From: Planctomycetes bacterium UBA1662
GTDB lineage: Bacteria > Planctomycetota > UBA8108
NCBI GenBank assembly: GCA_002320775.1
Contig: DCKY01000066.1
Location: forward strand, 1 to 26,550
Reading direction: 5' to 3'
Length of the DNA: 26,550 bases
The stretch's first letter is position 1, and each line of letters starts with the position of its first letter. The notes beneath the pieces are model-generated. The model had not been told where the DNA came from, ran no database searches, and saw only the letters and a program-made list of their open reading frames with translations. Positions 17,501-23,946 of the stretch are shown one piece after another. The position numbers and the translations under genes are program-made.

Positions 17501-18210
17501 ACAACCTGTACGACCCGGTGGGACACGCGGAGATGCTCTACTCATCGGACCCCTGCAATTTCGCCGAATGTGACAACAACGGAGCCCTCGGAGAAGACGA
17601 CTCGGACTTCGACCGGATCCTTCCGGCTCGCGAATGCGGCAACGCCGCCGCCGCCGCGCTGCGCTACACCCTGTCCGTAGACGATGGGGCCCTGACGATC
17701 GCTCTCACCGAGCCCGATGTCGCCGCCGGCGAGCCCGCCTCGCCTGACCCGAGTCCAAAGATCTCCGGCATCTCCGTACGCCGCACCGATGTGGCCCCGC
17801 CGCCGCCTGAGCGCTGCGGCAACGGGATTGATGATGACGAAGACGGCGCTACCGATTGCGATGACACGGACTGCGCCGAGGCGGCCGATTGCCAGGCTCC
17901 CGCGGGCCCGACATTTGTTCGCGGAGATGCAAACTCCGATGGCAGCATCAACCTCACCGATGGTGTCATTCCCCTGCTCTTCCTGTTCTCCGGCGGCGCG
18001 GCCCCGGCCTGCGCCGATGCCGCAGACACCAACGACACCGGCAACGTCGAAATCACCGACGCGATCATTATCTTCAGCTGGCTGTTCACCGGCGGCGCGC
18101 CGCCAGCCGCGCCATCTCCTGTGAGCCCTGGCTACTCGGCCGAGGAATGCCGCGGCGACCCGACCGATGACGCGCTTGGCTGCGTAAGCCCATCTCCCGT
18201 CTGTCAGTAA
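14551..18210 (+). CDS. large secreted protein: lectin-malectin-lectin-malectin-dockerin
   Basis: 1219-residue exported protein with a signal peptide (MPHRYRTLILLACIFPALF, cleavage probably before GGDGE). Domains in order: L-type lectin-like (about 31-307; PADGAAVIFQF, GFDIWDNGE, GFAATTGGAN); malectin-like (about 317-520; GGINCGSRR, YDVHLFWSE, NALAFRRAG); a second lectin-like domain (about 543-790; AADGAAFFLRE, VEFDTWSNG, GFAGGTGG); a second malectin-like domain (about 817-1080; YINCGGP, YEVTLYFAN, ISGISVRRTD). An Asp/Cys-rich calcium-binding-like segment (about 1088-1112), a dockerin pair (1122-1185) and the conserved tail (LGC...PSPVCQ) complete it. Malectin and lectin folds bind carbohydrate, so the protein probably binds glycans outside the cell. 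No catalytic domain is visible. It has its own transcript or depends on leakage through the upstream terminator; no clear promoter was found in 14466-14550. Confidence 0.85.
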   Translation: MPHRYRTLILLACIFPALFIERPALGGDGELVIEEDFEGGLPGDVGVVTQSNGRIEVIDDGSGDNQVLSLTQAEGNQGAWAWFPQEFELGERRVEIEFDLFIGRGTSAVPADGAAVIFQFDNDLQAFGNIGGDLGVGNLRGAGGSYEYIALGFDIWDNGEADRETHCDGRHGAQATCDVEVIQNQASPHLAVPPAVGDPPDFISSAAVYGSPNVATHTGNETFDPDDLIHVSIIFDAGVMRVRMAGGWTDLPSRGGEFFEEMIVLDYTTQDFPRRPANIGFAATTGGANAWQWIDNLVVREGDTRVRQEPEPPLSEGGINCGSRRVNATNEIGFSFLADRLFGAEVSREGDLEEDLSVIVSAFGRVPAGNDTANTNLRPIDLSNLDGGAINTSRLFINEASSDVGIEYQAHVIPGRYDVHLFWSESAETAINSLGQGVRLYSVYLNEEKVLCNWSAAAAAGIGTGDPRIACAAALDKAATRAFQLDVNGLEGEDYGVLRIYVEDLGNTAGLNALAFRRAGDASGEPVSGALECIEKEPGESPPGTLLEDDFDDLLDQECPPGMVCNSNNFTPRVVDGRLRITDDTVGSTAATAIYEETINVCDFKMVAEFDLFLGNPDGTEAADGAAFFLREGSDTTALGPGGGGLGLPVGGAGFAVEFDTWSNGACCNEPSGFNTPDQFTHIGIQSSGIVSAINHVQYNPDLKPVAFGGTGWPNFFDPSGVNVQIEYDAGHITVSLSGFTAEGVDFGPEIVCEADLVPIFGAEAVIGFAGGTGGRTQHTDIDNIYVDAAEGDSGGDNAAGEALERARQLWRESRGELYINCGGPMLACSATQNPAPEMVGAKITGDRVVWLGDEAARGGLDAAENEFFTVTPLPNRDGSNSGLQVATTNMGYWDARGTTPGINDDDRIFHTERWADQEYQVPVDNGEYEVTLYFANSYSGTAGTGSRFFHVILEGVQQDGFEHCDLMSDTGFRGRANPVFGFDNLYDPVGHAEMLYSSDPCNFAECDNNGALGEDDSDFDRILPARECGNAAAAALRYTLSVDDGALTIALTEPDVAAGEPASPDPSPKISGISVRRTDVAPPPPERCGNGIDDDEDGATDCDDTDCAEAADCQAPAGPTFVRGDANSDGSINLTDGVIPLLFLFSGGAAPACADAADTNDTGNVEITDAIIIFSWLFTGGAPPAAPSPVSPGYSAEECRGDPTDDALGCVSPSPVCQ
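17914..18207 (+). repeat. dockerin plus tail, copy 2 of a near-identical C-terminal module
   Basis: Counterpart of 14076-14369: same length (98 codons), 14 amino-acid differences by hand count, mostly in the tail, and many silent differences. The pattern means the protein sequence has been held by selection rather than copied very recently. Confidence 0.85.
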
Positions 18211-18219
18211 AACAGCGTC

Positions 18220-18256
18220 GCCGGCGGAGGCCTGCAGGCTTCAGGCTTCCGTCGGC
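18220..18256. terminator. hairpin between convergent genes, possible bidirectional terminator
   Basis: Positions 18220-18234 pair with 18242-18256 as a 15-bp stem with two G-T wobbles and a 7-nt loop. It lies just after the stop of the second dockerin-lectin gene and spans the stop of the convergent ligase gene at 18241. T-runs are short: TTT at 18263-18265 on the plus strand and TTTT on the minus strand about 8 nt after the stem. Termination may therefore be incomplete or Rho-assisted. Confidence 0.5.
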
Positions 18257-19365
18257 CGGCCGCTTTCCCCCTCGAGGATGAGGGCATCGACCACTGCCGA
18301 GGTGTCGCCGGCCTTCTCAAAGACCCGTCGCTGTCGGGCATAGCTTGACGGCCCCCGAACCATCCGCTGAAGCATCGGCACCTGGGCCGCGCTCCCGAGC
18401 CGGTCAAACACCGGGGCGAGATCCTCCAGCAGCCGCTCCATTGTCTCGGCGATGGGCCTCTGGGCTCCATCCTCGTCGACGATGGTCGTTCCCTCCATGC
18501 TGTAGCGTGCCGCCCGCCACTTGTTCTCCGTCACGATCCTCGGGTGCAGGATCGGCAAAGTGACGCCTTCGTTGATCTGTCCCTGCAGGAAAACAATCAG
18601 GGCCTGCACCAGGGCGGCGACCGCCAGGTTCTCCCCCATCGTCGGCATCGCGTCACAAACCCTCACCTCCACCGTGCCGAAACCCGGGTGTGGCCGTACA
18701 TCCCACCAGACCTCTCGAATGCTCTCGATTCCTTCGGAGCGGATCAACGCGCCCACCAGCTGCTCAAATTCTTTCCAGTTCTCATGTCGATAGGGCAGCC
18801 CGGCGGTTGGAAGCGCCTCAAAAATCTTGCTGCGGCAGGAAGCCAGCCCGGTGTCCTTCCCCTCCCAGAACGGGGAGCTCGCGCTCAGGGCGAGCAGGTG
18901 AGGCAGCCAGGGCTCCAGGTGGTTGATAATCTGTATCGCCGACTCCGCGTCCGGCACACCGACGTGAACATGCAGGCCGAAAATCAACATCCGGCGGGCG
19001 GGCCACTGGACCTTGTCAACCAGCCGATGGTAGCGCACATCCTGGCTGACCTCCTGGTCCTCCCAGCGGGAAAAAGGATGGGTTCCCGCGCTGATGAGGG
19101 CGAGGCCTCGCTGCCGTGCGCTCTCACGAACCTGCTCCAGCTTGGCGCCAAGGTCCGCCTCGGCCTCGGCGATGTCAGCGCACACATCGGAATTGATCTC
19201 GATGGTGGACTGGAGGAGCTCTTCTTTGAGCCAGCTGACCTCTCCGCTGGAATCAATGAGCTCTGCCGCGGCCGAGCTCAGCGCCCGTGTCTCCCTGTCA
19301 ACCAGCTGAAGCTCTATCTCAACACCAAGAGTCGGTTCCGGACTACTATTGAATTCGAACTCCAT
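18241..19365 (-). CDS. YbdK-type carboxylate-amine ligase (glutamate-cysteine ligase family 2)
   Basis: 374-residue protein of the GCS2/YbdK family, which ligates glutamate or related carboxylates to an amine such as cysteine using ATP. The ATG at 19365 gives the usual family N-terminus, with GVEIELQLVD at residues 14-23; the frame is open upstream to 19566 but that part is not family-like. Family motifs are SAGTHPFSRW (92-101), FGLHVHVG (129-136), SASSPFWEGKDTG, LPYRHENW, VRPHPGFGTVEVR and ENKWRAARYSMEG. Length matches YbdK (about 372). Whether the product is gamma-glutamylcysteine is not known; YbdK-like proteins have only weak activity in this reaction and no glutathione synthetase gene is nearby. 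No ribosome-binding site precedes the ATG, which sits just after a TATACT box. Confidence 0.88.
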   Translation of the reverse strand: MEFEFNSSPEPTLGVEIELQLVDRETRALSSAAAELIDSSGEVSWLKEELLQSTIEINSDVCADIAEAEADLGAKLEQVRESARQRGLALISAGTHPFSRWEDQEVSQDVRYHRLVDKVQWPARRMLIFGLHVHVGVPDAESAIQIINHLEPWLPHLLALSASSPFWEGKDTGLASCRSKIFEALPTAGLPYRHENWKEFEQLVGALIRSEGIESIREVWWDVRPHPGFGTVEVRVCDAMPTMGENLAVAALVQALIVFLQGQINEGVTLPILHPRIVTENKWRAARYSMEGTTIVDEDGAQRPIAETMERLLEDLAPVFDRLGSAAQVPMLQRMVRGPSSYARQRRVFEKAGDTSAVVDALILEGESGRPTEA

Positions 19366-19373
19366 AAGGCTGC

Positions 19374-19379
19374 AGTATA
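19374..19379 (-). promoter_or_regulatory. possible -10 element very close to the ligase start
   Basis: On the minus strand TATACT ends 8 nt before the ATG at 19365. Transcription would begin within a few nucleotides of the start codon, giving a leaderless or nearly leaderless mRNA. The absence of a Shine-Dalgarno sequence fits this; the -35 region is weak. Confidence 0.35.
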
Positions 19380-19442
19380 CGGCAAGAGAAGAGCTCGTGA
19401 GCGTTTTTTGCTCCCCAGCCAGACGAGGAACGGATCGCCGAG

Positions 19443-20285
19443 ATGGGCCCCGCAACAGAAGACCAGATCTACATCGGAACCTCCGGATGGTCCTACAAGG
19501 ACTGGGACGGGCCCTTCTATCCGCAAGGCTGCAGCCAGGAGATGCGCCTGGCCCACTACGCCTCACGCTTCAGCTGCGTAGAGGTCGATTCAACCTTCTA
19601 CGGCGTTCCGAAGAAGGAGACTGTACGCGCCTGGGCCGAACGCACCCCTGGCCGCTTCCGCTTCGCGCTCAAGGTGCCGGGTATCGTGACGCACGGAGCC
19701 CAGGGCTCTCGCCCGATCCTGGAGGATGTCCTCAAGGACAAGGAGGGGCGCCTGGCGGACTTCCTTGAAACCGCAGAGCTCCTCGGCGACAAGCTCGGCC
19801 CCATCCTTTTCCAGTTTCCCTACTTTCGCGTCCGGGAAATGGAAAAGGACGATTTCTTCGATCGCCTCGAGGCGACCCTCGACCGGCTCCCGGCAGATCG
19901 CCGCTACGCCGTCGAGCTCCGCAACAAAGGTTGGATTGGAGCGCGTTATCTCGCCCTCCTGGGGCGCTACGGAGCCGCGGCCGTGCTGATCGACCACCCC
20001 TACATGCCCGGGCCGCGACAACAGCTCGAGCTTGGCATGGTCACCACGGACTTTACCTACGCGCGGCTCCTGGGCGACCGACAGGCCATCGGGAAAAAAA
20101 CCAGCGCCTGGGACAAGGTCGTCGAAGACAAGAGCGCCCTGGTGTCGCAGTGGGCTGAGGCCCTCCGCCTGGCGACCTCACGTCATGGAGCGACCACCGC
20201 CTGGGCCTTCTCAAACAATCATTTCGCCGGACATAGCCCACAAACCAGCGATCAGCTGAGAGTCCGCCTGCAGAGCCTTTCCTGA
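19443..20285 (+). CDS. DUF72 family protein (YecE-like)
   Basis: 280-residue cytoplasmic protein of the DUF72/YecE family, which has a TIM-barrel-like fold and no firmly established reaction. Family motifs are clear: GTSGWSYKDW (12-21), EVDSTFYG (47-54), FALKVPGIVTH, GPILFQFP, VELRNKGW and the C-terminal FSNNHFAGHSP. Length is normal. The ATG at 19443 has GAGGAA at 19425-19430, a rather long 12 nt away. It is transcribed divergently from the YbdK-type ligase across 77 bp. No signal peptide is seen. Confidence 0.9.
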   Translation: MGPATEDQIYIGTSGWSYKDWDGPFYPQGCSQEMRLAHYASRFSCVEVDSTFYGVPKKETVRAWAERTPGRFRFALKVPGIVTHGAQGSRPILEDVLKDKEGRLADFLETAELLGDKLGPILFQFPYFRVREMEKDDFFDRLEATLDRLPADRRYAVELRNKGWIGARYLALLGRYGAAAVLIDHPYMPGPRQQLELGMVTTDFTYARLLGDRQAIGKKTSAWDKVVEDKSALVSQWAEALRLATSRHGATTAWAFSNNHFAGHSPQTSDQLRVRLQSLS

Positions 20286-20301
20286 TTCAGCGTCCTTTAT
20301 C

Positions 20302-20330
20302 TTGAATCACGAGGCCAAAGTGCAGACAAT
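20302..20330 (+). promoter_or_regulatory. weak candidate promoter for the DUF1080-PQQ-hydrolase genes
   Basis: TTGAAT (20302-20307) and GACAAT (20325-20330) are separated by 17 bp in the 133-bp gap before the DUF1080 gene. Each box matches the consensus at 4 of 6 positions. The location is right but the match is modest. Confidence 0.28.
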
Positions 20331-20418
20331 CTATATTTCCAAAGGGGCTCTCGTCGCCCTGGCGTCACAGGAGATTCCCTCCTTCAGGTAAACCGGTCTA
20401 ATACGAGGAAGACTTACC

Positions 20419-21663
20419 ATGGCAAGACTCTCGATATTTCTATTTTGTATTTTCTGTGTCTCCGGCACCCTGGTCTTGGCCGATGACGGCCGCGATATCG
20501 ATGCCGGCTTCGGTGAATGGAAGGTCCTCTTTGACGGCAAGAGCACCAAGGGCTGGCAGAACGCCAAGCCGAAGCGGCAGGCTGGAGGCAAGAACCTCTG
20601 GGCCGCCGAGGATGGCGCCCTCGCCAATATCCGCGGCGGGGTCAATGACATCTGCACCGTGGAAGAGTTCACCGATTATGAGCTCGAGATCGACTACAAG
20701 ATCCCCCCGAAGGGCAACAGCGGCGTATATCTACGCGGCACCTGTGAGGTGCAGATCTTCGACAGCTTCGGCAAAGCTGACAAGGACCTCTCGAAGGCGG
20801 ATTCCGGCGCGATCTACGGAGTAGGTTACGTGGCGCTGAAAAACGCCCAAAAGAAGCCTGGCGAATGGAACCGCTATCGCATCATCCACGTCGGGCACAG
20901 AATCACAGTCTGGCACAACGGTGTCCTGATCCAGGACAACGTCTTCCAGGACAAGTTCACCGGGGGCGCGATGGGGGTCTATCCCGGCACCGACCGGAAG
21001 CTCACCCCGAAGAAGGGACCCCTCATGCTGCAGGGCGACCATGGCAAGGTCTGGTACAGGAACATCCGAATCCGGCCTCTCTGTACCGGCGAGGGCTGGA
21101 CCTCGCTGTGGAACGGCAAGGACCTGAGTGAATTCTCCGCGAAAAAGGACCGCCGGGCCAAGAAGGGCCTGCGCTGGGCGGTCGAGGACCATTCCTTCAC
21201 CAACACCGCCGCCGGCGGCGGCGGTCATGACATCTGGACCAAGGCCGCCTACGGCAATTTCCTCGCCTTCTACCAGTACCGCAGCGACCCGAAAATTCAC
21301 GGCGGCAACAGCGGCTTCTATCTGCGCGATCAATGGGAGATCCAGATTCACGGCCCCAGAGGCGGCGGCCAGAAAGAGGGTAAGCATGGCGATGGCGCGC
21401 TCTATTCCTACTATCCTCCGGCGAAGCTCTCCAACAACGGGAAAAACCGCTGGAACACGATGTGCGTCAAGCTGGTCGATAACAAGATCTCTGTCTGGCA
21501 GAACGGCATCCTCATCCACGACAACACCTCGGTGCCCACCCGCACCGACAACCACAGGGTGAAGCCGCCGGTCTTCAGCAAGGCGCCGTTCAAGCTGCAG
21601 GGCGACCATGGCAAGGTCTGGTTCACCAACATGAAGATCCTCCCTCTTCCTGACAGCAAGTAA
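20419..21663 (+). CDS. secreted protein with two DUF1080 (3-keto-disaccharide hydrolase-type) domains
   Basis: 414-residue exported protein with a signal peptide (MARLSIFLFCIFCVSGTLVLA, cleavage near LVLA-DD). It contains two DUF1080 domains in tandem, about 31-218 and 222-412. Shared landmarks are W-x2-L-(F/W)-(D/N)-G-K, NSG-x-YLR, (E/D)-x-Q-I-(F/H), (T/S)-V-W-(H/Q)-N-G-x-LI-x-DN and LQGDHGKVW. DUF1080 proteins include 3-keto-glycoside hydrolases and are very abundant in Planctomycetota. Beta-jelly-roll sugar binding or hydrolysis outside the cytoplasm is the likely role; the substrate is unknown. The ATG at 20419 has GAGG at 20405-20408. The PQQ-like gene starts 44 bp downstream and is probably co-transcribed. 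Confidence 0.9.
   Translation: MARLSIFLFCIFCVSGTLVLADDGRDIDAGFGEWKVLFDGKSTKGWQNAKPKRQAGGKNLWAAEDGALANIRGGVNDICTVEEFTDYELEIDYKIPPKGNSGVYLRGTCEVQIFDSFGKADKDLSKADSGAIYGVGYVALKNAQKKPGEWNRYRIIHVGHRITVWHNGVLIQDNVFQDKFTGGAMGVYPGTDRKLTPKKGPLMLQGDHGKVWYRNIRIRPLCTGEGWTSLWNGKDLSEFSAKKDRRAKKGLRWAVEDHSFTNTAAGGGGHDIWTKAAYGNFLAFYQYRSDPKIHGGNSGFYLRDQWEIQIHGPRGGGQKEGKHGDGALYSYYPPAKLSNNGKNRWNTMCVKLVDNKISVWQNGILIHDNTSVPTRTDNHRVKPPVFSKAPFKLQGDHGKVWFTNMKILPLPDSK
21027..21055 (+). repeat. 29-bp perfect direct repeat, copy 1 (within DUF1080 domain 1)
   Basis: Identical to 21594-21622. It encodes LQGDHGKVW in the same frame in both domains, with all nine codons identical although the flanking domain sequences have diverged widely. 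Confidence 0.9.
21594..21622 (+). repeat. 29-bp perfect direct repeat, copy 2 (within DUF1080 domain 2)
   Basis: Second copy, offset 567 bp (189 codons) from the first, at the equivalent place near the end of domain 2. Confidence 0.9.
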
Positions 21664-21707
21664 GAGAGCCCATCAAGAAACCGAAACTAATTTACGGAGC
21701 AACCACT

Positions 21708-22982
21708 ATGTCTCGATGGATCCTGGCGCTTCTGCTCTTCTCAGGCCTCCTTACCCCCAGGGCGGAGGGCGCCGATGACTGGCTGCGCTTCAGAGGGCCG
21801 GATGGCTCCGGCTCTACCTCCGCCACCGGCCTCGCGCTGACCTGGGGTGACGAAGACAATGTGCTCTGGGAGGCGAAGCTCCCCGGGCGAGGGGCTTCGA
21901 GCGTTATCATTGTCGGGGAGCGCGCCTTCGTCACCTGCTACAGCGGCTACGGTCTCGATAAAAACAACCCCGGCGACAAGGGCGACCTGAAGCTTCACCT
22001 CGTCTGCTACGATGCCCGCAAAGGCACGAAGCTCTGGGATCAGTCGGTCAAATCGACCGAGAGTGTTCAGGGTTACGGCCGCTTCGTCGCCCTGCATGGC
22101 TACGCCTCATCAACCCCGGCGAGCGATGGCCTCTCGGTCTACACCTTTTTCGGCCCCAACGGCGTCATCGCCTATGACCTCGAGGGCAAGCTCCTGTGGA
22201 GGAAAAAGCTCGGCAAAAAAACTCATGTGTTCGGCACAGCCAATTCCCCGGTTCTTTATGAAAACCTGGTGATCATCAACGCCGGGGTGGAGAGCGGGCG
22301 CCTTGTCGGCCTCGACAAGAAGTCAGGCAAGGTGGTCTGGGAGGCTTCCGGAATGAAGAGTTCCTGGAACACCCCATCACTCGTCAAGGCCGAGAGTGGC
22401 CGCGTCGAGCTGGTCGTCAACACCAAGGGCAAGCTCCGCGCCTACGATCCGAAGACCGGCGCCGAGCTCTGGACCTGCTCTGCGATCAATGACTACATCT
22501 GCCCAAGCATCGTCTCACACGCGGGCACCATCTACGCGATCGGTGGTCGCAGCGCCACCGCGGTCGCGGTTCGCGCCGGTGGCAAGGGCGAGGTTGAGCC
22601 GCTCTGGAAAACCAGCGCGGGCTCGAACGTGCCCTCTCCGGTCTATTTTAAGGACCATCTTTACTGGATCAGCGACAAGGGAATCGCTCACTGCCTTGAC
22701 ACGAAAACCGGCAAGATCGTCTACCAGGAACGTCTCAAGTCAGCTGGGCGGGTCTACGCATCGGTGCTGCTGGCCGAGGGGCGGCTCTACGCCGTCAGCC
22801 GGGAGAAAGGCACCTGGGTTCTCTCCGCGCAGCCTGAGTTCAAGCAGCTGGCCCACAACGTCTTCAAGTCCGACAGCAGCGTCTTCAATGGCAGCCCGGC
22901 GATCCTGGGCTCGAACATCTATCTTCGCTCCGATGAAAAGATCTACTGTATCGGCAGCGACAAGAAAAAATCTCGCCTATGA
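21708..22982 (+). CDS. exported PQQ-like beta-propeller protein
   Basis: 424-residue protein with a signal peptide (about 1-22, ending AEGA) and a WD40/PQQ-type beta-propeller made of repeated blades: YDARKGTKLW, YDLEGKLLW, LDKKSGKVVW, YDPKTGAELW and LDTKTGKIVY. The mature N-terminus DWLRFRGPDGSG is the usual opening of this planctomycete family, which is annotated as BamB-like or PQQ-binding-like. No quinoprotein dehydrogenase active-site features are visible, so a binding or scaffold role is more likely than an alcohol dehydrogenase. ATG 21708 has GGAG at 21696-21699. It lies between the DUF1080 gene (44 bp upstream) and the hydrolase gene (40 bp downstream), all in one direction and all exported. 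Confidence 0.9.
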   Translation: MSRWILALLLFSGLLTPRAEGADDWLRFRGPDGSGSTSATGLALTWGDEDNVLWEAKLPGRGASSVIIVGERAFVTCYSGYGLDKNNPGDKGDLKLHLVCYDARKGTKLWDQSVKSTESVQGYGRFVALHGYASSTPASDGLSVYTFFGPNGVIAYDLEGKLLWRKKLGKKTHVFGTANSPVLYENLVIINAGVESGRLVGLDKKSGKVVWEASGMKSSWNTPSLVKAESGRVELVVNTKGKLRAYDPKTGAELWTCSAINDYICPSIVSHAGTIYAIGGRSATAVAVRAGGKGEVEPLWKTSAGSNVPSPVYFKDHLYWISDKGIAHCLDTKTGKIVYQERLKSAGRVYASVLLAEGRLYAVSREKGTWVLSAQPEFKQLAHNVFKSDSSVFNGSPAILGSNIYLRSDEKIYCIGSDKKKSRL

Positions 22983-23022
22983 ATTCTTCGCGGCGCCACG
23001 CACCTCTCTTCATCGATGCCTT

Positions 23023-23946
23023 ATGAATAAAATCGGGCCCTTCATCTCCGCGGTCATTCTGCTCGCCTCCTCTGTCGATGCCGTGGCGGAAGACCTCCAT
23101 GAGCGGGTGCAACATGGCTACGCCGACTCCGGCGGAGTCAGGATCCACTACGCGACCCTTGGCAAAGGCCCCCTGGTGGTCATGATCCACGGCTTCCCGG
23201 ATTACTGGTATACCTGGCGCCACCAGATGGCCGCCCTGGAAGACAGCCACCAGGTCGTCGCCATCGACCTGCGGGGCTACAACCGAAGCGGCAAGCCCGC
23301 CGGCGTGGACCAGTACAAGATGCCCCTGCTCGTCGCCGATGTGCGGGCCGTAATCACCCACCTGAAGAAAGAAAAGGCCATCATCGTCGGCCATGACTGG
23401 GGAGGGGCGGTCGCCTGGAGCTTCGCGATGTCCCATCCGAAGGTCTGCGACAAGCTGATCATTCTCAACCTGCCCCACCCCTGGGGGCTGGGTCGAGAGC
23501 TGGCGAACAATCCCGACCAACGGAAAAACAGCCAGTACGCCCGTAACTTCCAGAAGCCCGGCGCCCATGAGAAGCTCTCAGCCAGGGGGCTCTCGAGATG
23601 GGTCAAAGACAAGGCTGCGAAAGAAAAATATCGGGAAGCTTTCGAGCGTTCGGATTTCGAGTCGATGCTGAACTATTACAAGGCGAACTATCCCCGCCCT
23701 CCCTACAAGGCGCCGGAAGGCGCCCCGCCAAAGGTCCTGGCGCCCGTCCTGATGTTCCACGGCCTGAAGGACTGGGCCCTCCTGCCCGGAGCCCTTAACG
23801 ACACCTGGAAATGGCTCGACAAGGACCTGACGCTCGTAACCGTACCGGGCTCAGGTCATTTTGTTCAGCAGGACGCGGCCGAAACCGTCTCGAGAACGAT
23901 GAAGTCCTGGCTGGCGCTCCAGGAAAAGGCCGCCTCTCAGCCCTGA
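23023..23946 (+). CDS. exported alpha/beta hydrolase, epoxide hydrolase-like
   Basis: 307-residue alpha/beta-fold hydrolase with a signal peptide (about 1-22, ending AVA). Visible elements are the oxyanion-hole HGFP (56-59) followed by WYTWRHQM, the nucleophile Asp125 in GHDWGG, the acid candidate Asp250 in GLKDW, and the base His279 in GSGHF. An Asp nucleophile, HGFP and the cap tyrosine candidates (Y172, Y218/Y219 in NYYKANY) fit epoxide hydrolases; haloalkane dehalogenases are the main alternative. The frame is open far upstream, overlapping the PQQ gene, but only the ATG at 23023 begins with a signal peptide. No clear Shine-Dalgarno is seen. Its 3' end overlaps the convergent sugar kinase gene by 10 bp. 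Confidence 0.87.
   Translation: MNKIGPFISAVILLASSVDAVAEDLHERVQHGYADSGGVRIHYATLGKGPLVVMIHGFPDYWYTWRHQMAALEDSHQVVAIDLRGYNRSGKPAGVDQYKMPLLVADVRAVITHLKKEKAIIVGHDWGGAVAWSFAMSHPKVCDKLIILNLPHPWGLGRELANNPDQRKNSQYARNFQKPGAHEKLSARGLSRWVKDKAAKEKYREAFERSDFESMLNYYKANYPRPPYKAPEGAPPKVLAPVLMFHGLKDWALLPGALNDTWKWLDKDLTLVTVPGSGHFVQQDAAETVSRTMKSWLALQEKAASQP

Noticed and set aside
15181..17526. 781-codon open frame on the minus strand
   Set aside because: It lies wholly antisense to the lectin-malectin gene, which has a signal peptide, recognisable domains and a Shine-Dalgarno. The antisense product has no recognisable domain and its length follows from GC-rich codon bias.
19366..19566. Upstream extension of the YbdK-type ligase
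   Set aside because: Arg-rich, unlike the family, and it would overlap the divergent DUF72 gene; the family N-terminus begins at 19365.
21708..22982. PQQ-dependent alcohol dehydrogenase
   Set aside because: Only the propeller blades are visible; the length is short and no active-site or cytochrome features are seen, so a PQQ-like binding protein is the safer call.
22396..23022. Upstream extension of the alpha/beta hydrolase frame
   Set aside because: It overlaps the PQQ-like gene out of frame, is Ser/Arg/Pro-rich, and the ATG at 23023 begins directly with a signal peptide.
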